From: Alphaproteobacteria bacterium 65-37
Lineage (GTDB): Bacteria > Pseudomonadota > Alphaproteobacteria > Reyranellales > Reyranellaceae
Length of the DNA stretch: 43,255 nucleotides
Assembly (NCBI GenBank): GCA_001897995.1
Contig: MKRV01000004.1
Coordinates: 1-43,255 of the forward strand
Direction of reading: 5' to 3'
Shown: piece after piece, positions 1-8,819 of the stretch
Numbering within the stretch: position 1 is the first letter of the stretch
Layout: every line of letters begins with the position of its first letter
The notes under the pieces: generated by a model
What the model was told of the DNA's origin: nothing
Databases searched by the model: none
What the model saw: the letters and a program-made list of their open reading frames with translations, nothing else
Translations under genes and position numbers: made by a program

Positions 1-329
1 AGGGCGTCGACTATCCCGGCTTCCGCGACTTCTGCGACAAGCTCAAGACCGGGCGCTACTGGTGCAAGCTCTCCGGCGCCGACCGCAACACGCGCCGCGG
101 CTCGGGCAAGGGGTCGGCCTTCGACGATACGGCGCCCTTCATGGAAGCGCTGGTCGCGGCCAACCCTGATCGCCTGGTCTGGGGCAGCGACTGGCCGCAC
201 GTCGGCCACGCTGTGGCCGACGTGCCTCAGGAAGACGACCTGCTGCGCCTCTTCTTCCGCTGCGTTCCCGACGAGGCCGTGCGGCGCAAGATCCTGGTCG
301 AGAATCCGGCACGACTGTACGGCTTCTAG
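1..329 (+). CDS. Amidohydrolase family 2 (metal-dependent TIM-barrel hydrolase), 3' end only
   Basis: The C-terminal part of a gene that enters from the left edge; reading is open from base 3 to the TAG at 327-329. It contains the WGSDWPH motif, which marks the last metal-site strand of amidohydrolase-2 proteins such as 2-pyrone-4,6-dicarboxylate lactonase. It ends in a typical helix plus an NPARLYGF tail, which in this family closes the barrel. The family hydrolyses lactones or decarboxylates ring acids in aromatic catabolism, in the cytoplasm. The substrate cannot be told from this fragment. The stop codon overlaps the stop of the convergent kinase-like gene through a shared CTAG. Confidence 0.85.
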   Translation, partial: GVDYPGFRDFCDKLKTGRYWCKLSGADRNTRRGSGKGSAFDDTAPFMEALVAANPDRLVWGSDWPHVGHAVADVPQEDDLLRLFFRCVPDEAVRRKILVENPARLYGF

Positions 330-1081
330 ACCTGCGCTCCCACGGCGCGAACCTCGGCAAGTTGCCTGTGTGCGTGGTCGTCGTCCCAGCAGACGGCGGC
401 TTCCCAGGCGGCCGACGCCTGCGCGGCGATGTCATGCGCGCCGTCGTCGAGGCCGGCGGCATTGTGGGGCAGCACCAGGTCGAGGTCGGGGACGTCGACA
501 TGCGACTCGTCCCAGTCGATCAGCGCGACCCGATCCGCCGTCATGCGGACGTTGCCGGCGCTGTTGGGGTTGCCGTGGACCACGCATGTCTGGTGTCCGG
601 CGAGCCGCGCCCACGCCGCCCGGCATCGCGCAACGCCCTCGGGCGGCATCGCGCCGAGATCGATTCTCGTCCCGGTCTCGGCGTGCAGGAGGTCGGTCGA
701 CGATCGCCAACCTGGGCGCTGCGGCCAGCCCTGCGTCAACCGATGCAGGTGCCGCAAGGTGTCGGCCACGCGACGCCAGTCGGCCTCGGTCTCGGGCGGC
801 CTGCCCTCCATGTACCTCATCACCACCAGACCGTCCGCGAACAGCCGGCCGTCCGTCGTCGGGATCGGCACCGGCACGGCCAGGCCTTGGCGGTCGAGAT
901 GCTGGAGGAGCCCGGTCTCCCACGCGAGATCGGCGTCGCTCCTGGTCCCCAGACGACCGACGGCAAGGCGCCCGTTGAGGCGCACGCTCCACACGTCATT
1001 GGCCACGCCGCCGGTGAGGGGCTCGATGCGAGCGGCATCCTCACCCCATAGCCCGAGCGCCTTCCATCCTGCCGGCGACAT
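326..1081 (-). CDS. Aminoglycoside phosphotransferase (APH)-family protein, 251 aa, altered catalytic motif
   Basis: The fold is APH/choline-kinase-like: a short N-lobe, a hinge near residues 88-95 (VMRYMEGRPP), a Brenner-type catalytic loop near 169-177 and the DWD metal motif at 189-191. In the catalytic loop the usual HGD is HGN (H169-G170-N171, then N177), so the proton-accepting Asp is Asn. Family members phosphorylate small hydroxyl compounds; no drug substrate can be inferred. I chose the ATG at 1081 because AAAAGGAA lies about 9 bases upstream. A GTG at 1141 would overlap the upstream membrane-protein gene. Its start lies 17 bases after that gene's stop, so the two are probably cotranscribed. 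It may be a weak kinase or a pseudo-kinase. Confidence 0.75.
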   Translation of the reverse strand: MSPAGWKALGLWGEDAARIEPLTGGVANDVWSVRLNGRLAVGRLGTRSDADLAWETGLLQHLDRQGLAVPVPIPTTDGRLFADGLVVMRYMEGRPPETEADWRRVADTLRHLHRLTQGWPQRPGWRSSTDLLHAETGTRIDLGAMPPEGVARCRAAWARLAGHQTCVVHGNPNSAGNVRMTADRVALIDWDESHVDVPDLDLVLPHNAAGLDDGAHDIAAQASAAWEAAVCWDDDHAHRQLAEVRAVGAQV

Positions 1082-1098
1082 CGTCGCGCGTTCCTTTT

Positions 1099-1404
1099 CT
1101 ATCGCGGCGAGAGCGTGTAGATCAGGTGCCCGGTCCACCAACTTGCGGTGCCGTTCAGGCGTATGGCGAACAGCCCGATGCCGGCGATCAGGGCGATCCA
1201 GAACAATGCCGTCGGCACCTTGGCTCTGATCGCGACAAGGCCTGCGATCACCAGGGCGTCGAGGCCGACCTCAAGATAGGTCGAGAAGCGTCCCGGATAT
1301 TCGTGCGCCGGCGTCAGCAGGCGCCAGAGAAAGGAGACGATCAGATAGCCTGCCGGCACGTAGCGGACGAACGGGCTGGTAGCCGTCGACGACTGATCGC
1401 TCAT
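1099..1404 (-). CDS. Small integral membrane protein, 101 aa, unknown function
   Basis: I do not recognise a named family. The protein has a short polar N-terminus and then about three hydrophobic segments (around residues 16-30, 46-60 and 64-82), with a short Arg-containing C-terminus. It is probably an inner-membrane protein. It lies immediately upstream of the APH-like gene on the same strand. A dispersed palindromic repeat cluster (1470-1589) lies upstream of its start and separates it from the next gene, so this gene is likely the first of a two-gene unit. Confidence 0.6.
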   Translation of the reverse strand: MSDQSSTATSPFVRYVPAGYLIVSFLWRLLTPAHEYPGRFSTYLEVGLDALVIAGLVAIRAKVPTALFWIALIAGIGLFAIRLNGTASWWTGHLIYTLSPR

Positions 1405-1469
1405 GGCGCTCCGATCTCCCCTTTGTCAGCAGTATGACGAACATCGGGTCAGGCTGCCTCTCTCTTTCT

Positions 1470-1589
1470 CCTCTCCCCCGTTTCGGGGGAGAGGCTGGGT
1501 GAGGGGGAAGCGAAGGACGCGGAGACCACACGAGACGGCGAACGCGAACGCCCCCTCACCTAACCTCTCCCCCGAAGCCGGGGGAGAGG
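1470..1589. repeat. Paired palindromic dispersed repeat (CTCTCCCCC type), inverted two-hairpin unit
   Basis: Two hairpins with 10-11 bp stems built on CCTCTCCCCC / GGGGGAGAGG lie at 1470-1494 and 1564-1589. They face each other in inverted orientation, each followed inward by a GGTGAGGGGG-like block. The same module recurs at 13119-13157, 14797-14924 and, diverged, at 28201-28352. This is a REP/BIME-like noncoding element. It fills the space between two divergent transcription units. Confidence 0.8.
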
Positions 1590-1636
1590 AACATGATGTC
1601 ACGCAACCCATTCTCCCGAGCGGTCGTTGGGTCGAG

Positions 1637-2092
1637 ATGAGCCGTATTCCGTCCCATACCGTCACGCGCCTGTTGGTCGCGAGTCTCGCTTTCCTCGTAC
1701 TGTGGCCCGATGCGGCGGCGGCCGAAGAGAAGTGCCTCGACCAGGTGCGCAAGCTTGCCGACGGACAGGGTATCTCCACGGTGCCGCCCACGATGACGCC
1801 GGGGCGCGACGCGGAGTCCCGCCCGCCCGGCAGTCGCACGGAAGAGCTTGGCCGCTCGGGCGGCGTGATTGCGCCGCCACAGAGAGAGGACCGGTCGGTG
1901 ATTGCGCCGCCGTCGAGCGCCGACACGCGCATGCCGACCATGCCCGACGTCACGCCACCGGACCGCTCCGATCGCCCCAGCCTGCAGGCATTGCTGGTCG
2001 CCGCTCGCGCGGAAGGCGAGCGCGGCCGCGAGGAGGCCTGTCTCGACCGGCTGGCGCAGGCCAAGAAACTGGTGCAGCGTCAGTCGCAATAG
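1637..2092 (+). CDS. Secreted or periplasmic protein of unknown function, 151 aa
   Basis: The N-terminus is a clear signal peptide: a polar start, a hydrophobic core near residues 10-23 and an Ala-rich cleavage region near 24-29. The mature part starts with a short Cys-containing helix, passes through a long Pro-, Arg- and Ser-rich low-complexity linker containing two short VIAPP repeats, and ends in a charged helix that also has one Cys. The two Cys residues (near 33 and 138) could pair across the linker. Reading is open further upstream, but the frame there runs through the palindromic repeat, so the ATG at 1637 is preferred. No family recognised. Confidence 0.6.
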   Translation: MSRIPSHTVTRLLVASLAFLVLWPDAAAAEEKCLDQVRKLADGQGISTVPPTMTPGRDAESRPPGSRTEELGRSGGVIAPPQREDRSVIAPPSSADTRMPTMPDVTPPDRSDRPSLQALLVAARAEGERGREEACLDRLAQAKKLVQRQSQ

Positions 2093-2195
2093 GCCCTCGC
2101 ACGACGCGGAAATCGCGGTTTTCACACGGCCTGCTGCCATCTCCTGCGATGCGGCGGGCGCTTGAATCGCCCGAGGCGGATGTCGATCATCCGGC

Positions 2196-3248
2196 ATGCG
2201 CCCGTCGCTGCCCCTGATCCTGGGTGTCGCTGTCGTCCTGCTCGGCCCGATCGCCGCGCCGGGCGCGCCGGCGCATGCGCAAACTCGGAACCAGGATCAC
2301 CTCCAGAACCCGACCGATCCCGAGCTGGAAGGCGTGCCGTCGACGCCACTGCCCAAGCCGGCAACGCCGCCTGCCCCTCCGCCGCCGCAAGGCGCCTGGA
2401 TCGCCGATCCAGTGACGCGCTGCCGTGTCTGGAACCCGACGCCCGACGGCAAGGAAGCGATCAAGTGGGAAGGCGCCTGTCCTGCCGGCACCGCGCAGGG
2501 ACCGGGCGTGCTGCAATGGTTCATGGACGAACAGCCGACCGACCGTTTCGAAGGCGAGCTGAAGAACGGCCGCCCCGACGGACCGGGCGTCTGGATCGCG
2601 GCCAACGGCGATCGCTACGACGGCGCATTCCGCAACGGCCAGGCCGATGGCCAGGGCACCTGGCACTACGCGAACGGCGACGCTTACGTCGGCGACATGA
2701 AGAACGGCGACTATAACGGCCGCGGCACCGTCACCTACGCCAACGGCGACCGCTACGAGGGCGCCTTCAAGGACGGCGAGTACGAGGGCCCCGGCACGGC
2801 GATCTACAATAATGGCGGGCTGCGGCTCGACGGCACGTTCCACAAGGGCAGCCTCATCGCCCTCACCTTGGCGACGCTCGGCGATGGCACTCGCTATCAG
2901 GGCCAGTTCCCGTTCGGCCGCGGCGTGCTCACCAAGCCGGACGGCACGCGCTACGAAGGATGGTTCAACGATCTGCGGCTCAACCGGCGCGGCGTCGCCC
3001 TCTATCCCAACGGCGATCGCTACGAAGGCCCGTTCCGCGACGGCGAGGAGCACGGCCACGGCATCCTCAAGCTCGCCAACGGCGGCATCTACGAAGGCGA
3101 CTTCTTCCGCGGCAAGCCCGAGGGCATGGGCACCTTGAAGGAAGCCGACGGCAAGATCCTCACCGGGGCCTGGCACGACGGCTGCTGGGACGACGGCGTC
3201 GAGCGTCGGGCGCTGCTCACGACGCCGCAGGCCTGCGGATTCAAGTGA
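2196..3248 (+). CDS. MORN-repeat protein with signal peptide, 350 aa
   Basis: A signal peptide (about 1-29, ending in AHAQ) is followed by a Pro-rich linker (about 45-70). About nine to ten MORN repeats follow from residue 110 to 335, with the usual GxGxxxxxxGxxYxGxF pattern: YDGAF, YVGDM, YEGAF, YQGQF, YEGWF, YEGPF and YEGDF. Bacterial MORN proteins form elongated beta structures and often serve as envelope-associated scaffolds. This one should lie in the periplasm. It ends 8 bases inside the convergent flavoprotein gene. A single Cys pair near the C-terminus (CWDDG and ACGFK) may cap the repeat stack. Confidence 0.9.
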   Translation: MRPSLPLILGVAVVLLGPIAAPGAPAHAQTRNQDHLQNPTDPELEGVPSTPLPKPATPPAPPPPQGAWIADPVTRCRVWNPTPDGKEAIKWEGACPAGTAQGPGVLQWFMDEQPTDRFEGELKNGRPDGPGVWIAANGDRYDGAFRNGQADGQGTWHYANGDAYVGDMKNGDYNGRGTVTYANGDRYEGAFKDGEYEGPGTAIYNNGGLRLDGTFHKGSLIALTLATLGDGTRYQGQFPFGRGVLTKPDGTRYEGWFNDLRLNRRGVALYPNGDRYEGPFRDGEEHGHGILKLANGGIYEGDFFRGKPEGMGTLKEADGKILTGAWHDGCWDDGVERRALLTTPQACGFK

Positions 3249-4236
3249 CCTGAGTCTTCGACAGCCGCGCCATGGTCGCGGCCGCCTCGTCCAGGATCTC
3301 GTCGAAGATCGCCTCGACCGGCTTGATCTCGCGCGCGAACACCCCCGCCGGCCCCATGTCGATCATGCCTTGGGAGAAATCACCGGTGCGATAGGCCTCG
3401 CGGGCGCGGGCGCCGGCGACCAGCGGCTCGTAATGGGCAAAGTCGGTGGCGCCGTCAGCTTCGAGCTGCTCGACGGCACGGGCCGCGTCGTTGTCGAGAA
3501 CACGATGGTTGTTACGAAAGATCTTCATGACCAGGCGATTGGCCGTTTCGTCGATCGCCACGACACGGTCCTTGTAGCGGCGATGTGCCCAGACTTCCTC
3601 GGCCACCACCATGCGCGAGCCCATCAGCATGGCGCCCGCCCCCATCGCCAGCGCGGTGACCAGGTGCCGGCCGGTCCCCATGCCGCCGGCCAGTGCCAGC
3701 GGCTTATGGAGTGCATCTGCCGCCAGCACGCCCTGCACGATCTGGCCCACCATGAAGAGGCCAGGGTGGCCGCCGGCCTCGCCACTCACGACAGCGATGG
3801 CATCGACCGGCAATCGCTCGACGCTCCTGGCGTAGCGCACGGCCGGCACCTTGTGCAGGACGATGCAGCCGGCGTCCTTGAGATGCGGCAGGACGGGATC
3901 GGGGCTGTCGCCCGACGTCTCGACGAACTTCACCTTCTCCTCGACGATGACGTCGAGGAAAGGCTTCAGCCGATCGTTGGTGCCGAGCCGACGCGAGATG
4001 GCGAGGCTGACACCGAACGGACGTCCGTCGGTCAGGTCGCGGCAGAGCCGAACCTCGCGGCGGAACCCTTCGGGATCGTCGGGAAAGGACAGGCAGGTGA
4101 TGAAGCCCATGCCTCCTGCTTTCACGACCGCCGCCACATAACGCGCATCGGCCAGCCACTGCAGGCCGCCGCACAGGATCGGATGGTCGATGCCGAATAG
4201 CTCGGTAATGGTCGTCCTGAAGAGCGGCGCCCGCAT
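3241..4236 (-). CDS. Nitronate monooxygenase / 2-nitropropane dioxygenase-like FMN oxidoreductase, 331 aa
   Basis: This is an NMO-type TIM barrel. It has an N-terminal HPILCGGLQW segment, the GEAGGHPG motif near residue 152 and the phosphate-binding AGGMGTGRHL loop near 183. The family binds FMN and oxidises nitronates; many members in CoA-catabolic clusters have unassigned roles, often as enoyl reductases. It is the last gene of a six-gene leftward unit whose other members act on acyl-CoA compounds, so an enoyl-reductase or oxygenase step in that pathway is possible (inference). GAGGGA lies 8 bases before the ATG. The gap to the upstream thiolase is 13 bases. Confidence 0.85.
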   Translation of the reverse strand: MRAPLFRTTITELFGIDHPILCGGLQWLADARYVAAVVKAGGMGFITCLSFPDDPEGFRREVRLCRDLTDGRPFGVSLAISRRLGTNDRLKPFLDVIVEEKVKFVETSGDSPDPVLPHLKDAGCIVLHKVPAVRYARSVERLPVDAIAVVSGEAGGHPGLFMVGQIVQGVLAADALHKPLALAGGMGTGRHLVTALAMGAGAMLMGSRMVVAEEVWAHRRYKDRVVAIDETANRLVMKIFRNNHRVLDNDAARAVEQLEADGATDFAHYEPLVAGARAREAYRTGDFSQGMIDMGPAGVFAREIKPVEAIFDEILDEAAATMARLSKTQVT

Positions 4237-4249
4237 GCGGCATTCCCTC

Positions 4250-5416
4250 TCAATTCACCAGGATGGTCGTGACGGCGGCAGCGGCATCGTTGCCGATCTG
4301 GCCGCCGTTGTTTTCGGCCAGGCCTACGCGTGCGCCCGGCCGCTGGCGCGGCCCCGCTTCGCCCCGGAGCTGACGCACGATCTCGACGAGCTGGGCGACG
4401 CCGGTGGCGCCGACTGGATGTCCGCGGCTCAGCAGCCCGCCACTGGGATTGACGGAGATCCGGCCGCCAAGATCGGTGGCGCCGGAGCGAATCAATCCGC
4501 CCGCGTCGCCGACGGCGCAGAAGCCGAGATTCTCGTAGTGGATCAGCTCGGCCGGTGCCGACGCGTCGTGCAGCTCGGCGACCTCCATGTCGGCCGGGCC
4601 CAGTCCCGCCTGCTCGTAGGCCTCGCGGCTCGACCGCACAGCGCAGATCGGTGCGGTCTTGTCGTCCGCCGCAGAAACCAGGGAACAGGCGGCGATGCGC
4701 ACACCAGGCACGCCCAGACGACGGGCCGTGACGTCGTCCATCACCAGCAGCGCGGCCGCGCCGTCGCCGATGCCCGAGCACATCGGCAGGGTGAGCGGCG
4801 CGCTGATCGTGCGGCTGGCCAGCACCGCCTCGACGGTGGTCTCCTCGCGAAACTGAGCCTGCGGATTGAGCGCGCCGGCGCGGCGGCTCTTGACGCAGAC
4901 ACGCGCCAGATCCTCGGCCGTCGCGCCGGTCTCGGCCATCCACTTCCGCGTCTTGGCGGCATAGATGTCCATGAAGATCGAGCCGCTGCCGACACCGATC
5001 GGACGCGGCTCCTCGAGATCGACGCCGCTGCCGAGCGCAGCGAAGGAAACCTGTTTGTCGACATGCGAGAGCTTCTCGGCGCCGATGACCAGAGCCACGT
5101 CGCACTGACCGCTCGCGACCGAGGTCCAGGCGAGATGGAAGGCGGTACTGCCGGACGCACAGGCATTCTCGACATTGACCATCGGCAGGCCGGCGAGGCC
5201 TGTCCCCCGCAGCGAAGCCTGGGCGCGGATCATTTCCTGGCCGGTGACCAGGCCTGCTGCCGCATTGCCGAAGAAGACCCGCTGCGCGGCACCGACCGCC
5301 AAGCCGGCATCGGCAAGCGCGGCGGCAACCGCTTCGGCGCATAGATCGCGCAGGCTGCGTTCGAGGAAGCGGCCGAAGGATGTCATGCCGACGCCGGCGA
5401 CGACGGTTGATCGCAT
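4250..5416 (-). CDS. Thiolase-family acyl-CoA acyltransferase (SCP2-type), 388 aa
   Basis: The protein carries the nucleophile motif ENACASGS near residue 84. It also has the SCP2-thiolase signature ELHDASAPAELI near 284 and a C-terminal SRGHPVGATG motif near 332 with the active His. It therefore retains the residues needed for thiolytic cleavage or condensation of acyl-CoA. SCP2-type enzymes often act on branched, aromatic or steroid side-chain substrates. GGGAG precedes the start by about 6 bases. It lies between the acyl-CoA synthetase (25-base gap) and the nitronate-monooxygenase-like gene. The order suggests a beta-oxidation-like route ending in CoA thiolysis. Confidence 0.9.
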   Translation of the reverse strand: MRSTVVAGVGMTSFGRFLERSLRDLCAEAVAAALADAGLAVGAAQRVFFGNAAAGLVTGQEMIRAQASLRGTGLAGLPMVNVENACASGSTAFHLAWTSVASGQCDVALVIGAEKLSHVDKQVSFAALGSGVDLEEPRPIGVGSGSIFMDIYAAKTRKWMAETGATAEDLARVCVKSRRAGALNPQAQFREETTVEAVLASRTISAPLTLPMCSGIGDGAAALLVMDDVTARRLGVPGVRIAACSLVSAADDKTAPICAVRSSREAYEQAGLGPADMEVAELHDASAPAELIHYENLGFCAVGDAGGLIRSGATDLGGRISVNPSGGLLSRGHPVGATGVAQLVEIVRQLRGEAGPRQRPGARVGLAENNGGQIGNDAAAAVTTILVN

Positions 5417-5441
5417 GGAAATCTCCCGAATTTCCCGAGTG

Positions 5442-6986
5442 TCAGATCTTGCGCGACTGCGCCGACCAGAACCGGTCGCGAATCTCGCGTTTCAAAACCT
5501 TGCCGACGGCACTGCGCGGCAGATCCGGCCAGAACTCGACGGTCTTGGGCGCCTTGATGCTACCGACGCGCGCCTTGCAGATTGTGACGATCTCCTCGGC
5601 ATCGACCTGCTGGCCGGGCTTGAGCTGGATCACCGCCTTCACCGCTTCGCCCCAACGATCGTCGGGCACACCGATGACGGCGCAGTCCTGCACGGCAGGA
5701 TGGCTCCAGATCACCTGCTCGACTTCGCTGGGGTAGACGTTGAAGCCGCCGGAGATGATCAGGTCGCGCTTGCGGTCGACGATGTAATAGAAGCCGTCGC
5801 GGTCGCGATAGCCGATGTCGCTGGTATGGTGCCAGCCGAACTGGCTGCAGTCCGCCGAGGCCTGCTCGTTGCCGAGATAGCCGCGCATGCGCTGATTGCT
5901 GCGCACGACGATCTCGCCCGCCTCGCCATCGCCGAGCAGGTTGCCGGCATCGTCCATCACCCCCATCACCGTGAGCGGCAGTGGCCGACCGCAGCTCAGC
6001 AGCCTTGCCTCCCGCGTCGGGTCGGACGCTGCCGCCGCGACGTCGGCGGGCGAAAGATAGGAGATCATCGGACATTCGCTCTGGCCGTAGATCTGCCCCA
6101 GCACCGGGCCGAAGGCAGCGATGGCCTCGCGGATCTTGTCGGCCGAGACCGGCGCTGTCCCGACCAGCACATAGCGCAGGGCGCTGTAGTCGAAGTCACG
6201 CAGCCGCGGATGCGCCAGCAGGGCATACAGCAGGGTCGGCGGCAGGACGACGGTGGTGATGCGATGGTCGTGCAGCGCCTGCAGCACCAGGCCGGCGTCG
6301 GGTCTGGCCAAGAAATGCATGCTGCCGCCGAGCGCAAGAGCATGAAAGCCGACCAGGCCGGCAGCGTGTGTCATGGGCGCGGCGACCAGATAGCGCGGCG
6401 GCTGATCGTAGCGAAGCGCTGCAAGATAAGCCGCCGTGTTCACCTCCGCCTGGAGGTGGGCATGGGCCACGCCCTTGGGCGAGCCCGTCGTGCCGCCCGT
6501 CAGGGTGATGCGATAGACGCGCAGCGGATCGTCCGGCAGCAGCGCCGGTGCGCGCGCGGGCGTCTCGCCGAGCCAGTCATCGAGGGCAATGCCAAGCGTG
6601 CCCGTACGATCGAGGCAGACGAACTCGACCAGGGATGCGGCATCCCTCTGCAATGCCGCCGCCTCGGCTTCGAGACTGCTGTGGTAGAAGAGAAGCTGCG
6701 ACTGGCCGAAGGCGATATGGGCGAGATTGTCCTTATGCGCGGCCCGGGCGTTCAGGGCCACCGACACTGCCTCGCTGCGAAAGATGCCGAGGATGGCCAG
6801 AAATCCTGCGACACCGTTGGGGCTGAGCACGGCGGCCGCCTCGATGCCCTTGCGGCGCAGGCGATTGGCGATGCGGTTGGTGCGCGCCTGGACGTCAGCG
6901 AAGCCGAGGGTCAACGCATCGTCGGACAGACAGGGCGCATCGGGCGCCAATGCGACGCCCTGGTCGAAGAAATCGATCTGCCGCAT
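5442..6986 (-). CDS. AMP-forming acyl-CoA synthetase (class I adenylate-forming enzyme), 514 aa
   Basis: The protein has the full set of ANL-superfamily motifs: the P-loop TLTGGTTGSPKG near residue 162, the YGQSE motif near 297, the Tyr-Asp region YRDRDGFYYIVDRKRD near 400 and the C-terminal catalytic lysine in PRSAVGKVLK near 493. It activates a carboxylic acid to its CoA thioester using ATP. The substrate cannot be read from the sequence. It probably provides the entry step of the cluster, using acid captured by the Bug binding protein encoded two genes upstream. The length is typical, and GGGAG precedes the ATG at 6986. Confidence 0.92.
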   Translation of the reverse strand: MRQIDFFDQGVALAPDAPCLSDDALTLGFADVQARTNRIANRLRRKGIEAAAVLSPNGVAGFLAILGIFRSEAVSVALNARAAHKDNLAHIAFGQSQLLFYHSSLEAEAAALQRDAASLVEFVCLDRTGTLGIALDDWLGETPARAPALLPDDPLRVYRITLTGGTTGSPKGVAHAHLQAEVNTAAYLAALRYDQPPRYLVAAPMTHAAGLVGFHALALGGSMHFLARPDAGLVLQALHDHRITTVVLPPTLLYALLAHPRLRDFDYSALRYVLVGTAPVSADKIREAIAAFGPVLGQIYGQSECPMISYLSPADVAAAASDPTREARLLSCGRPLPLTVMGVMDDAGNLLGDGEAGEIVVRSNQRMRGYLGNEQASADCSQFGWHHTSDIGYRDRDGFYYIVDRKRDLIISGGFNVYPSEVEQVIWSHPAVQDCAVIGVPDDRWGEAVKAVIQLKPGQQVDAEEIVTICKARVGSIKAPKTVEFWPDLPRSAVGKVLKREIRDRFWSAQSRKI

Positions 6987-7002
6987 GGAGAACTCCCGTC
7001 GA

Positions 7003-7785
7003 TCAGGCGGAGAAGGCGTAGCCGCCGTTGACGGCGTAGGTCTGCCCGGTCACCCACGACGACGCCGCAGACGCCAGGAAGAGAATGGCATTGGCAGCAT
7101 CCGACGGCTGACCAAGCCGACGCAGGACATAGTTGCCGAGGATCTTGCGGCGGCGGTCGGGATCCTCCAGCCGCGCTGCCAGTCCCGGCGTTTCAATGGC
7201 CGCCAGCGACACGCAGTTCACGCCGATACTGTAGCGGCCGACCGCGCGCGCGAGCCCGCGCATGAAGCCGGCCGCCCCACTCTTGGCGCCGGAATAGACG
7301 ACGTAGTTGGCATCGCCGATCCTGCCGGCGTCGGAGATGACGGTGACGATCCGACCGGTCTGGCGGGCGATCATGGAGGGCAGGACGGCATGGCTGCAGT
7401 TCATCACGCCATAGAGATTGGTGCCCATCCAGCGCCGCCATTCCGTGGGATCGGTTTCCCAGAACTTCGGCAGGTCGCCGATCGCCTCGGGGCCGGCATT
7501 GCCGGCATTGTTGATCAGGATGTCGACCGGCCCCAAGGCGGCATCGACGCCCTGGGCCATGTCCTTCACGGCGGCAAAGTCGCTGACGTCGCCCGCCACG
7601 CCGACCGCGCGGCCGCCTGCCGACGCGATCTCGGCTGCCACGGCCAAAGCCCGTTCCTCGTGGAAGTCGTTCACCGCTACCAACGCACCGTGCGCCGCCA
7701 GGCGCAGCGCCGCCTCGCGGCCGACGCCCTGTCCCCCGCCGGTGACCAGCGCCACCTTGCCGTCGAGATCGAACATGTCCTCCAT
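7003..7785 (-). CDS. SDR-family NAD(P)-dependent oxidoreductase, 260 aa
   Basis: A classical short-chain dehydrogenase. The cofactor motif TGGGQGVG lies near residue 13, NNAG near 86, the catalytic Ser region near 139 and the YxxxK pair (YSGAK) near 152. A likely role is oxidation of a 3-hydroxyacyl-CoA between the hydratase and thiolase encoded in the same unit. I place the start at the ATG at 7785 because GAGAGG lies 7 bases upstream. A GTG at 7800 would overlap the upstream stop as GTGA and would place the Shine-Dalgarno sequence inside the gene. Confidence 0.9.
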   Translation of the reverse strand: MEDMFDLDGKVALVTGGGQGVGREAALRLAAHGALVAVNDFHEERALAVAAEIASAGGRAVGVAGDVSDFAAVKDMAQGVDAALGPVDILINNAGNAGPEAIGDLPKFWETDPTEWRRWMGTNLYGVMNCSHAVLPSMIARQTGRIVTVISDAGRIGDANYVVYSGAKSGAAGFMRGLARAVGRYSIGVNCVSLAAIETPGLAARLEDPDRRRKILGNYVLRRLGQPSDAANAILFLASAASSWVTGQTYAVNGGYAFSA

Positions 7786-7796
7786 CGTTCTGCCTC

Positions 7797-8777
7797 TCAC
7801 TCCACCGAAATGCCGGTGCGCTTGATGACCTCGGCCCAGCGGGCGCGCTCGTCGGCCATGAAGGCGTCGAAAGCCTTTGGCGATACCGGCGCGGGCTCGG
7901 CCGACTGCTGCTCGATCTTCGCCACGACGTCCGGTGTGGCGAGCGCCTTGTTCAGCGCTCGATTGAGCTGCTCGATGACGGGAGACGGCGTTCCGGCCGG
8001 CGCCAGGAGGCCCGCCCAGCCGGTGACGGCATAGCCGGCGAGCCCCGCTTCCGAGACTGTCGGAACATCAGGCAGCAACGCCGAGCGGCGCGGACCGGCG
8101 ACGGCGAGCGCGCGCAACTTGCCCGACCGGATATGCGGCAGCACACCCGCTATGTTGGCGATCATGATCGGCACCTGGCCGCTCATCACGTCGGTCAGCG
8201 CTTGCGAATCGCTCTTGTACTGGATGCTTTCGATGCGGATGCCGGCTTGGGCGGCAAAGAGCTCCATTGCCAGATTCGGCGAGCTGCCGAGACCGGGCGA
8301 GGCGTAGGAGAGCTTGCCGGGCTGGGCGCGCGCCCGGTCGATCAGCTCATGCACGGAAGCGATTCCCGTCGCCGGATTGACGACGAGGACGCTCTGCACG
8401 TTGACGATCTGGCCGACGCCCACGAGATCGCGCGCCGGGTCATAGGGCATGGATTTCATCAGATTGGGACTGATGGTGAGTGGCCCTGGTGTACCGACGA
8501 GCAGCGTGTAGCCATCGGGTGCCGACCGCGCCACCGCTTCGGCGCCGATATTGCCGCCGGCGCCGGGCTTGTTGTCGACGACGATCTGCTGGCCGAGATC
8601 CTCCGACATCTTCGCCGCCACCAGGCGGGCGAAGATGTCGGTCGAGCCCCCGGGCGCAAACGGCACGACCATGCGCACCGGGCGCTCGGGAAAGCGCGCA
8701 GCGGGCTGGGCGCTGGCCGCAGCGGCGGCGAGGCCGATCGCTCCCGTCAAGATAAGACGACGATGCAGTGTTGCCAT
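7797..8777 (-). CDS. Tripartite tricarboxylate transporter (Bug/TctC) substrate-binding protein, 326 aa
   Basis: The protein has a signal peptide (about 1-23) followed by the Bug-family signature: VPFAPGGSTDIFAR near 38, GAGGNIGAEAVA near 72 and the PDGYTLL segment near 86. This is a periplasmic binding protein for organic acids. No TctA or TctB membrane subunits are encoded nearby, so it is an orphan binding protein, as is common in Burkholderiales and some alphaproteobacteria. It lies inside a catabolic operon, so its ligand is probably the acid that the downstream synthetase activates (inference). GGGGAGG lies 7 bases before the ATG. Confidence 0.92.
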   Translation of the reverse strand: MATLHRRLILTGAIGLAAAAASAQPAARFPERPVRMVVPFAPGGSTDIFARLVAAKMSEDLGQQIVVDNKPGAGGNIGAEAVARSAPDGYTLLVGTPGPLTISPNLMKSMPYDPARDLVGVGQIVNVQSVLVVNPATGIASVHELIDRARAQPGKLSYASPGLGSSPNLAMELFAAQAGIRIESIQYKSDSQALTDVMSGQVPIMIANIAGVLPHIRSGKLRALAVAGPRRSALLPDVPTVSEAGLAGYAVTGWAGLLAPAGTPSPVIEQLNRALNKALATPDVVAKIEQQSAEPAPVSPKAFDAFMADERARWAEVIKRTGISVE

Positions 8778-8819
8778 GGTTTGTCCTCCCCGGATGTCCC
8801 TGCGGTTTCCGGCCAGCTG

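Noticed and set aside
5175..7031. A very long rightward frame antisense to the synthetase and thiolase genes
   Set aside because: It shows no domain and has the amino-acid bias of an antisense frame; the leftward genes have full catalytic motifs.
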